Source of the DNA: Shewanella eurypsychrophilus
GTDB lineage: Bacteria; Pseudomonadota; Gammaproteobacteria; Enterobacterales; Shewanellaceae
Assembly (NCBI RefSeq): GCF_007004545.3
Contig: NZ_CP045503.2
Location: 2,884,501 to 2,948,500, forward strand
Length of the DNA: 64,000 bases
Direction of reading: 5' to 3'
Shown here: in pieces, positions 1 through 6,618 of the stretch
How positions within the stretch are numbered: position 1 is the stretch's first letter
Layout of the letters: the number at the start of each line of letters is the position of its first letter
Translations under genes and position numbers: made by a program
Notes under the pieces: generated by a model
The model's input: the letters and a program-made list of their open reading frames with translations, nothing else
Told to the model about the DNA's origin: nothing
Database searches by the model: none

Positions 1-17
1 AAGCTAAATAAGTTATA

Positions 18-55
18 AAAAACGCCGCTAGACGAGAGTCCAGCGGCGTTTTTGT
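18..55. terminator. Intrinsic terminator at left edge
   Basis: A 9-bp G+C-rich inverted repeat (arms at 21-29 and 42-50, aacgccgct / agcggcgtt) is preceded by an A-run and followed by a T-run. It can therefore terminate in either direction. It probably ends a gene lying left of the window. Confidence 0.75.
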
Positions 56-116
56 ATCTGGTCTTTGCTACTGTCATCACTCTTCGATTGTCAAAGAGTC
101 GATGGTTGTCATCTGA

Positions 117-880
117 CTTACTGGGAAGTAGGACCGGGATCCTGCTCTTGTCTTAAATCTCTAAAATGTGAAATCAAAACGTGGATTCCGGCCAACAAGC
201 ATGCCGGAAAGACAGCGAGTAAGCACAGCAGGAAGACAAGACCGATTTACTTGTCATCCCGGACTTGTTCCGGGATCCAGCTCTTGGCTTTAATCTCTAA
301 AATGTGAAATCAAAACGTGGATTCCGGCCAACAAGCATGCCGGAAAGACAGCGAGTAAGCACACCAGGACGACAAGACCGATTTACTTGTCATCCCGGAC
401 TTGCTCCGGGATCCAGCTCTTGTCTTTGATCTCTAAAATGTGAATTCAAAACGTGGATTCTGTCCTAAAAGAGTGCCGGAAAGACTGAGAATAAGCACAC
501 CAGAAAGACGAGACCGGTTTACTTGTCATCCCGGACTTGTTCCGGGATCCAGCTCTTGTCTTTGATCGTTAAAATATGAATTCAAAATGTGGATTCCGGC
601 CAACAAACATGCCGGAAAGACAGCGAGTAAGCACACCAGGAAGACAAGACCGATTTACTTGTCATCCCGGACTTGTTCCGGGATCCAGCTCTTGGCTTTG
701 ATCTTTAAAATATGAATTTAAAACGTGGATTCCGGCCTAAAAGAGTGCCGGAAAGACTGAGAATAAGCACACCAGAAAGACGAGACCGGTTTACTTGTCA
801 TCCCGGACTTGTTCCGGGATCCAGCTCTTGGCTTTAATCTCTAAAATGTGAAATCAAAATGTGGGTCACGGCGGAAATGC
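117..880. repeat. 136-bp tandem array of two-palindrome elements
   Basis: The start of the palindromic arm (gtcatcccgg) recurs at 253, 389, 525, 661 and 797, exactly 136 bp apart. A degraded unit lies at about 117-252. Each unit holds arm A (ccggacttgttccgg), about 40 bp of AT-rich spacer, arm B (ccggccaacaagcatgccgg or a variant) and a linker with gtaagcacaccag. Units differ by scattered substitutions, and two carry the cctaaaagagtgccgg variant of arm B. Open reading frames inside the array are products of the repeat and were not called as genes. Confidence 0.9.
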
Positions 881-905
881 CGGTTATGCAGGAGCTATTA
901 CCGGC
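871..905. repeat. Partial copy of third repeat family
   Basis: The stretch gcggaaatgccggttatg plus the following ggagctattacc resembles the end of the ~100-bp family seen whole at 13741-13840. It lies just 3' of the LysR gene. Confidence 0.5.
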
Positions 906-915
906 TTAGCTCTTC

Positions 916-1815
916 TTAACTTTCCCAATTTTGCGAGCGAATGATCTCTTCATCTACCCATCTTAATAACTGCTTAATGGCTTTCGAGAGGATCTGGTTT
1001 TGTCGCACAATATAACCAAGGCTCGTGGTGGGAAACTCGGGCAACGGTGTCACTTGGGTCTTTAAATTACGCTTAGTATAAATTGAAAACTCAGGCACTA
1101 TCGCGACACCAAAGCCCGCTTCTGCCCAGTCTATTTGTGCATCGACGCTGCCTACTTCCATAATTCGATACTTAGGTAAGTTCAGCGATGGCAGTGCTAA
1201 ATCAAGCAGATCTCGGGTGCGGGTATCGTGGCCTAATAAAATCAAGGTAGGTTCGCTCTCTAATACCAGCTCAGGTTGCAGCTTCGCTTGTTGCCATAGC
1301 GCTAGATTATCTCCTAACGCGCACCATCGTATCTGTTGTAACTGGGTGAAATGCAATGGCTGACTCTCTTTTTGAGCGATCACGAAACCCAAATCTGCTT
1401 GTGCATTTTTGACTAATGCAGAGGCTTGTGAAGAGGTGGTATTTAACAGCGAAAAATCGATACCTGGAAACTCAGCTTTAAACAACTGAAATGGTGAGAT
1501 CAAAAGTAACCGAGAAATAATGTCACTGGCCGCAATGGTGAGCGTACCTTGACTCAGATCGTTAATGGCGTTGAGATCTGCCTGACAAACCTGTAGCTCC
1601 ATCAAGGTTTTTTGACTGGACTCGAGTAATCGAACCCCCGCTTGTGTTAAGTGAAATGGGTTACGTTCAATAAGCTTAACCCGTGTTGTACTTTCTAACT
1701 GTTTGATATGTAAGCTGACATTAGGCTGTGTCATGTGTAGCACTGCGGCAGCCTTACCAAAATGTTGCTGCTGCGCTAAGGTGACAAACGTTCTAAGCCA
1801 ATTGAGATCGAGCAT
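916..1815 (-). CDS. LysR-family transcriptional regulator
   Basis: A 299-residue protein of normal LysR length. Residues 1-60 form the winged helix-turn-helix (LNWLRTFVTLAQQQHFGKAA then TQPNVSLHIKQLE), and residues from about 90 form the substrate-binding domain. It is divergent from the purA paralogue, with 135 bp between the starts. By the usual LysR logic it may control that gene and itself, and a T-N11-A palindrome lies in the gap. Its effector cannot be read from sequence. HdfR-like regulators are the nearest type I recognise, but I do not assign a name. Confidence 0.9.
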   Translation of the reverse strand: MLDLNWLRTFVTLAQQQHFGKAAAVLHMTQPNVSLHIKQLESTTRVKLIERNPFHLTQAGVRLLESSQKTLMELQVCQADLNAINDLSQGTLTIAASDIISRLLLISPFQLFKAEFPGIDFSLLNTTSSQASALVKNAQADLGFVIAQKESQPLHFTQLQQIRWCALGDNLALWQQAKLQPELVLESEPTLILLGHDTRTRDLLDLALPSLNLPKYRIMEVGSVDAQIDWAEAGFGVAIVPEFSIYTKRNLKTQVTPLPEFPTTSLGYIVRQNQILSKAIKQLLRWVDEEIIRSQNWES

Positions 1816-1866
1816 AGCCTTTACCTGATTATTTATATCGTTTCGCTCACATGATATATGAGTTAC

Positions 1867-1881
1867 TTATCAAATTGATAA
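1867..1881. promoter_or_regulatory. Candidate LysR box between lysR and purA paralogue
   Basis: The 15-bp perfect palindrome TTATCAAATTGATAA fits the T-N11-A pattern of LysR operators. It sits 52 bp upstream of the lysR start and 70 bp upstream of the purA start. That it is the binding site is inferred. Confidence 0.45.
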
Positions 1882-1950
1882 TAATTATTAATTTTCCATA
1901 TCCAAAGTATTCCATTAGCATAGCCTCTTAATCATTCAGGAGTGTGAGTT

Positions 1951-3207
1951 ATGCCGTCTATTGTTGTTGTGGGTGCTAATTGGGGCGATGAAGGTAAAGG
2001 CCGTATCGTTGATTTTCTTGCGGCAGATGCTTCTGCAAGCATTCGTTTTCAAGGTGGTAATAATGCGGGGCATACTGTCGTTAATGACTTTGGTACCTTC
2101 AAATTACACCAGCTTCCAAGTGGCATATTCAATCCAGACTGTTTTGCGGTACTGGGTCCTGGCATGGTCATCAGCCCTGCGGCATTAAGTGAAGAGATAG
2201 CCGAAGTGAAAGCGGCTGGTGTCAGTGTAAAGCTACACATCTCAGATCGCGCTACATTATGTCTGCCTCTACATGCACTCGAAGATACCCTCGAAGAGCA
2301 ACGTTTAGGCGATGCAGCTTACGGTTCAACTCGTCAAGGTATAGCGCCAGCTTATGGCGATCGCGTCATGAAAAAAGGTATTCTAGTCGGCTGGTTAAAG
2401 CAACCAGAAGTGTTGCTTGAGCGTATTCAATTTATGCTCAATTGGAAAATGCCGCAGTTAAAAGCGTTATACCCAAGCTGTGATTTCAGCCAAAGTGCTG
2501 AAGAGATGACCGCATGGTTATTAGAAGTCACGGAGCCATGGCGTGAATTCATCTGTAACGTGACTGAGCCGTTAAAAGTGATGCAAAGCAACAATGCTAA
2601 TTTGTTGTTTGAAGCGCAACTAGGCGCAGGTCGTGACTTGGTTTATGGCGAATACCCTTGGACCACCTCTTCAAACGTTACCGCAGCTTATGCAGGCATT
2701 GGCAGTGGTTTACCGGCATTACGTCCTGAGCGCATCATAGCCGTGGCGAAATCATTCAGCTCATCAGTGGGCACAGGTACCTTAGTGACAGCAATGGAAG
2801 AGCAAGATAACTTCCGCGAAACATCTAATGAATACGGCGCAACCACAGGTCGTCCTCGTGATATGGGATATTTTGATGCTGTCGCAACCCGTAATGGTGT
2901 CGAGTTACAAGCCGCTACCGAAATCGCACTGACTAAAATTGACTGCTTAACTGGCATGACAGATCTAAAAATCTGCGTATCTTATGCTGGCGAACATACA
3001 CAGAACCCAATCTGGCCTCAAACAGCAGCCCTGACTCCTGTCTATGAAGAGATGCAAGGTTGGAGCGAAGACATCACAGGTTGCAGAACCTTTGCAAGCC
3101 TACCAGGAGCCGCTCAACACTATGTGCTACGCATCGAAGCGCTAATGGGAGTACCAATCAAAATGGTATCAGTAGGCCCAGAACGTGAGCAGATGATCCT
3201 TAGATAA
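1951..3207 (+). CDS. purA: Adenylosuccinate synthetase paralogue (PurA-type)
   Basis: A 418-residue protein, slightly short for PurA (about 430). PurA makes adenylosuccinate from IMP, aspartate and GTP. Seen here: the GTP loop GANWGDEGKGR with catalytic Asp13, His41 in GGNNAGHT, the C-terminal block EYGATTGRPRDMGYFDAVA, and TKID. Several blocks deviate from the housekeeping enzyme: the usual GxGIGP region reads STRQGIAPAYGDR, the GAQG block reads FEAQLGAGRDL, and GAGPFPTE reads GTGTLVTAMEE. It is preceded by an AGGAG ribosome site (caggagtgtgagtt-ATG) and is divergent from a LysR regulator rather than sitting beside hflC/rnr as the usual purA does. It is probably a second, regulated PurA or a relative using another substrate. 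Retention of Asp13 argues against a PurZ enzyme. Confidence 0.8.
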   Translation: MPSIVVVGANWGDEGKGRIVDFLAADASASIRFQGGNNAGHTVVNDFGTFKLHQLPSGIFNPDCFAVLGPGMVISPAALSEEIAEVKAAGVSVKLHISDRATLCLPLHALEDTLEEQRLGDAAYGSTRQGIAPAYGDRVMKKGILVGWLKQPEVLLERIQFMLNWKMPQLKALYPSCDFSQSAEEMTAWLLEVTEPWREFICNVTEPLKVMQSNNANLLFEAQLGAGRDLVYGEYPWTTSSNVTAAYAGIGSGLPALRPERIIAVAKSFSSSVGTGTLVTAMEEQDNFRETSNEYGATTGRPRDMGYFDAVATRNGVELQAATEIALTKIDCLTGMTDLKICVSYAGEHTQNPIWPQTAALTPVYEEMQGWSEDITGCRTFASLPGAAQHYVLRIEALMGVPIKMVSVGPEREQMILR

Positions 3208-3247
3208 TACAGTTATCCCAGTAAAAACGGGAAATATCTCTATGTTA

Positions 3248-3644
3248 GTCATACCGGACTTGTTCCGGTATCTAGCTCTTGAACTTAACTCAAATGCAAT
3301 GGATTCCGGCCAACAAGCATGCCGGAATGACTAAGTACGGTGTCATACTGGTAAAGCCGGGAACATCGTTACTTCTGTCATACCGGACTCGTTCCGGTAT
3401 CCAGCTTTTGAACTTAACTCAAATGAAATGGATTCCGGCCAACAAGCATGCCGGAATGACCAAGTGCAACGCTATACCGGCTAAATTCTGTTTTTGTCAT
3501 ACCGGACTCGTTCCGGTATCTAGCTCTTGAACTTAACTCAAATGAATTGGATTCCGGCCAACAAGCGTGCCGGAATGACCAAATGCAACGCTATATTGGC
3601 TAAATTCTGTTTCTGTCATACCGGACTCGTTCCGGTATCCAGCT
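3248..3644. repeat. Tandem array of gtcatacc-type two-palindrome elements
   Basis: Arm A in the variant form ccggact(t/c)gttccgg starts at 3248, 3377, 3496 and 3615, giving periods of 129, 119 and 119 bp with a final partial unit. Both the arms and the linkers (caagtgcaacgctatacc) are repeated. This array differs from the one at 117-880 by T-for-C changes that keep the stem paired. It lies between two convergent genes. Confidence 0.85.
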
Positions 3645-3649
3645 TTGCT

Positions 3650-3792
3650 CAAACAGCGCACTTAGTGCGCATCATCTCAGCCTTACAGCGGAGCATCGTC
3701 ACTGCTCCACCAACCGAGTGCCATCAGCTCTACCAACAAAGTATCATCTTTGCTTCCCAAGGCCGAAGGTCGCCGTCTCAGCACTGCCTACC
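3650..3792. repeat. Variable-stem hairpin repeats running into a gene end
   Basis: Short hairpins such as gcgcac-tta-gtgcgc (3656-3670) are joined by the constant linker atcatct(c/t)agc. Further units carry ggagcatcgtc, agtatcatctttgc and ccgaagg. The last unit overlaps the 3' end of the PepSY gene on the minus strand. Confidence 0.65.
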
Positions 3793-4844
3793 GTCTTAGC
3801 TTTACTCTGCTTCTTAGCCCTACGCCCTATAAACTCCTTCCTAACAAACGTCAGTAAAGCGAAGCTCACCATAGCCGTTCCGACAATGGAGCTAATAATC
3901 AGCATAAGCAAATACCAGGTTGGCATTCTCGCACCATCATGTAAAAATCGTGCGCTGTAAATCGCCTGACCTTTAATGCCCCTTTCGGCGAAGGTTATTG
4001 CTGAGTATAGTTGGCCAGTTTCAAAATCAATTTTGATCGTATCAGCCTGTTGTAGCGCAAACACGTTGCTAGCGTTAAAATTTAATGAGTAAATTAAGCT
4101 ATCAGGTTGTGGTCTACGCGGCTTTGATACTGATACGAGTTCAGCATCTGGCCATAATTTTTGCGCCGCTAATATCTGCGATTGCCAGTCATTGGCTTGC
4201 CCCATGACAGGCTTAGCACGATTATCATCTAATGTTGCACCGCCTCTTGGACCATAGGTGATGTACGCGCCACTGATGGCCATTATCAAAAGCGGAATTG
4301 AAAAAATCAGTCCAAGTTGAATATGACTCTTGATCAGCGCACTATTTTTACTGTTTTTAGGAATAGTATGCTTCCATTTAAAGCCCCTACGTATCAACCA
4401 CCATAGGTAGAGTCCAATAAACATAATCACAGTCGCCAAGATAGAGCTGATGGCATTAACATGTTTACCTGGGTCACTTAACTGGAAGTTACGATGAAAG
4501 AAGAAGATAAAGCGCCATACTTCATTATCACTCTTAACTTGAGTGCCTAGCTCTTCAAGCTCAGTAGTCAGAAAGGTAGATTGCTGTCTGGAATATGTCT
4601 CTACATAGGGAGACATTTCGGTTGGTAACTTTACACCTGTTGCATCAGGATAGTTCGACAGAGCTTTAGCAGCGATACCCGCTTTTTGCTCATTGCTTAA
4701 AGCTGAAAACACCTGCCCTTTATCATCAAAACGCTTAAGCAGATCAACACTACCTAAGTAGATGCCTGTAGTGAGTACCACCAGCATGATCAAACTGATA
4801 AAAAAGCCTACCCAGTTATGAATTAGTTTAAAAATTTTAGTCAT
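3744..4844 (-). CDS. PepSY-associated membrane protein
   Basis: A 366-residue inner-membrane protein of the PepSY_TM family, often found with siderophore uptake or respiratory genes and thought to handle electrons or iron reduction. N-terminal helix at about 10-32 (HNWVGFFISLIMLVVLTTGI), then a periplasmic domain, a helix pair at about 130-215 including IQLGLIFSIPLLIMAISGAY, a second periplasmic part, and a last helix at about 310-335 (YLLMLIISSIVGTAMVSFAL). Conserved His residues lie near the helices. The last 13 residues (from about SAETATFGLG) are encoded by a hairpin repeat that also supplies the stop codon. No strong ribosome site is visible before the start, so the N-terminus is slightly uncertain. 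Confidence 0.8.
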   Translation of the reverse strand: MTKIFKLIHNWVGFFISLIMLVVLTTGIYLGSVDLLKRFDDKGQVFSALSNEQKAGIAAKALSNYPDATGVKLPTEMSPYVETYSRQQSTFLTTELEELGTQVKSDNEVWRFIFFFHRNFQLSDPGKHVNAISSILATVIMFIGLYLWWLIRRGFKWKHTIPKNSKNSALIKSHIQLGLIFSIPLLIMAISGAYITYGPRGGATLDDNRAKPVMGQANDWQSQILAAQKLWPDAELVSVSKPRRPQPDSLIYSLNFNASNVFALQQADTIKIDFETGQLYSAITFAERGIKGQAIYSARFLHDGARMPTWYLLMLIISSIVGTAMVSFALLTFVRKEFIGRRAKKQSKAKTVGSAETATFGLGKQR

Positions 4845-5158
4845 AGTGTATTTTTATTATTTGCCCACAATGGCGCAAAGGTTATCAGTAACGATTGCTA
4901 TTACAATACTCAAAATAGGATTTACAAAGTAAGGATTTAGCACCTGACATAAACTTACAAAAATTGACACAAACTGTTATAAATATTGAATAATAAATAG
5001 CTTCGAATGCTATTGTTTCAGTATAAAGTCAGACAGTAAAAGTACGAGTAAACATACGATTGAAAGTACCCGTCGCCAGCGATTATAAATACAGCAAAGC
5101 TGCCAAGCAGAATACACAAACATCTCATTCTGAACGCTCAAATATGTAACTCTAGATA
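4845..5158. other. AT-rich intergenic stretch
   Basis: This holds the presumed promoter of the PepSY gene. I see no repeat, hairpin or open frame worth calling. Confidence 0.5.
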
Positions 5159-5254
5159 GGTCATCCCGGACTTGTTCCGGGATCCAGCTTTCTTTCTTGT
5201 TCTAACAAGTGCTTTCAAAAGTGGATTCCGGCCAACAAGCATGCCGGAAAGACA
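5159..5254. repeat. Two-palindrome element, A-first orientation
   Basis: Arm A (ccggacttgttccgg) and arm B (ccggccaacaagcatgccgg) are separated by an AT-rich spacer. The ends read ggtcatcc and ggaaagaca. Total length is 96 bp. Confidence 0.85.
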
Positions 5255-5278
5255 GAATGTAAGAATGTAAGAATGTAA
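5255..5278. repeat. 8-bp tandem repeat, three units
   Basis: The unit gaatgtaa occurs three times in a row directly after a two-palindrome element. Looks like slipped-strand expansion. Confidence 0.75.
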
Positions 5279-5385
5279 GAACACCGGATAGGCGGAGTAG
5301 GTATAGCTCCAACAACGAAGCATCGTCTTAAACCCAACAGCCAAGCATTATCTCTGCTTTACCAAGCACATGCAATGAGCATCAT

Positions 5386-5435
5386 CTGACCGCAAGGGAT
5401 TGCGGAAATGTCGGTTATGCATGGAGCAATTACCG
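5386..5435. repeat. Third repeat family, partial copy
   Basis: It begins ctgaccgcaagggat and ends ggttatgcatggagcaat then tacc. It matches both ends of the copy at 13741-13840 but lacks the middle. Hairpin-family units precede it at about 5330-5385. Confidence 0.65.
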
Positions 5436-5565
5436 ACGTAGCCCCAACAGCGAAGCGCCTTCTTAGCCTTCTAACCTTTAAATCTCAATTAAGCCAGAAA
5501 TAAGATAAGCCTGCGATAATGATACTAAATTAAACAGCGCTAAAGAAAGAGACAATCAGGAAAAC

Positions 5566-5745
5566 ATGAATCAGATTATTTTTATCGCATTAGTCACCTT
5601 TGCCATATTTATCATGGCAACCATCATTATCATTCCAGTGACTAAGTTAATGTTCAATGTTGCCATCACCCTCATCCCCTTTTTAATCGTCTCAATCGGC
5701 GCATATTTTATCTATCAGCATTTTATGAAAAGGAATAAGCAATGA
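5566..5745 (+). CDS. Small membrane protein, 59 residues
   Basis: An open frame preceded by a weak ribosome site (caggaaaac-ATG). It encodes two hydrophobic helices (about 3-25, IIFIALVTFAIFIMATIIII, and about 31-52) and a basic tail MKRNKQ. Its stop overlaps the next small frame in an ATGA, which suggests translational coupling. I do not recognise the family. The hydrophobic pattern and the coupled partner argue that it is real. Confidence 0.5.
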   Translation: MNQIIFIALVTFAIFIMATIIIIPVTKLMFNVAITLIPFLIVSIGAYFIYQHFMKRNKQ

Positions 5746-5819
5746 ATACAGCCATAGTAATCACCACAATCATTTTCTTCGCAGTTATGCTAGTCATGGC
5801 TACAAGCAAAAAGAAGTAG
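5742..5819 (+). CDS. Small single-helix membrane peptide, 25 residues
   Basis: It starts inside the stop codon of the preceding small frame (ATGA overlap). It encodes one hydrophobic helix (IVITTIIFFAVMLVMA) and ends TSKKK. The size and the positively charged end resemble small subunits of membrane complexes, but no family is recognised. A repeat fragment follows closely. Confidence 0.4.
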   Translation: MNTAIVITTIIFFAVMLVMATSKKK

Positions 5820-5952
5820 ATTCAAACAATTTGATTCTAAAAGTGGATTTCGGCTAACAAGAGCGTCGGAATGACAGAAAGGAAATATGCCGAAAGGACG
5901 GAAGGAGTTGTCGATGCGTGTCTTCTCCTTTTAGCAGTCTTTCCCCTTTAGC

Positions 5953-6048
5953 TGTCATACCGGACTTGTTCCGGTATCCAGCTTTGGATCTTGATTCAAA
6001 CAAGTGGACTCAAAATGGATTCCGGCCAATAAGCTTGCCGGAAAGACA
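5953..6048. repeat. Two-palindrome element, A-first (plus a half copy upstream)
   Basis: Arm A in the accgg form and arm B as ccggccaataagcttgccgg, 96 bp in all. A diverged arm B (gtggatttcggctaacaaga) lies at about 5840-5872. Confidence 0.8.
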
Positions 6049-6072
6049 GAAAGGAAGCATGCTGGAAAGACG

Positions 6073-6152
6073 AAGTACTTTATAATAAGTACTTTATAAT
6101 AAGTACTTTATAATAAGTACTTTATAATAAGTACTTTATAATAAGTACTTTA
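6073..6152. repeat. 14-bp tandem repeat, 5.7 units
   Basis: The unit aagtactttataat starts at 6073, 6087, 6101, 6115 and 6129, with a last partial unit at 6143. The units are identical, so the expansion is recent, and the copy number is likely to vary between strains. Each unit contains the palindrome aagtactt. Confidence 0.95.
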
Positions 6153-6209
6153 AGATCCACTTACTCACGCTACGAATATCGATTTAGCAATTCCAGCACC
6201 AGCGTCATT

Positions 6210-6330
6210 TTAGCTTCCCAAGCTCATGAAATGAGCATCGTATTAGCCCTTACAGAGAAGCGTTATCTGACCGCAAGGGGTCTGTGATATTCCCGATATA
6301 ACTTAGATATTCCCCATATCCCTATAGGTT
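6210..6330. repeat. Hairpin repeat plus third-family partial copy
   Basis: The hairpin gctcat-gaa-atgagc lies at 6222-6236 followed by atcgtattagc. At 6267-6330 ctgaccgcaaggggtctgtg and the following atatcccta match the first two thirds of the copy at 13741-13840. Confidence 0.65.
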
Positions 6331-6340
6331 AAAGCACTAA

Positions 6341-6424
6341 TGTCTTCCCGGACCTGTTCCGGGATCCAGCTTTTGCTCTAAGCGCTAAAAAGTAGATTCC
6401 GGCCTAAAAGAAAGCCGGAAAGAC
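6341..6424. repeat. Two-palindrome element, A-first
   Basis: Ends tgtcttcccgg and gccggaaagac. Arm B is the cctaaaagaaagccgg variant. Confidence 0.8.
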
Positions 6425-6429
6425 GCAGT

Positions 6430-6618
6430 AAGAATCCTCCATCTTGCCCTTACAGCGAAGCATCATCTTTGCTTTACCAAGCTCATGAAATGAGTATCGT
6501 CTTAGCCCTTACAGCGTAGCGTCGTCACAGTTCCATCAACGAAGTGCCTTCTCAGCTTCAACAGCTTAGCGTCATCTTTGCTTTACCAAGCTCATGAAAT
6601 GAGCATCATCTTAGCTCT
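6430..6618. repeat. Cluster of variable-stem hairpin repeats
   Basis: The hairpin gctcat-gaa-atgagc (or with t for the last c) occurs twice, at about 6490 and 6590. Between them are cagcgaagcatcatctttgc, cagcgtagcgtcgtcac and caacagcttagcgtcatc. All share the linker (a/g)tc(a/g)tctt(a/t)gc. The cluster reaches the 3' end of the helicase gene. Confidence 0.65.

Noticed and set aside
117..880. Possible CRISPR array
   Set aside because: The whole 136-bp unit is repeated, including the part that would be spacer. There are no unique spacers and no cas genes nearby.
1951..3207. PurZ (2-aminoadenylosuccinate synthetase)
   Set aside because: The catalytic Asp13 of PurA is retained, whereas PurZ enzymes replace it. 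No PurZ partner genes (DatZ, MazZ, DpoZ) are seen.
3279..3799. Open frames of 80-90 residues in the repeat array
   Set aside because: The proteins repeat WIPANKHAGMTK-type segments and are translations of the palindromic arms. There are no ribosome sites.
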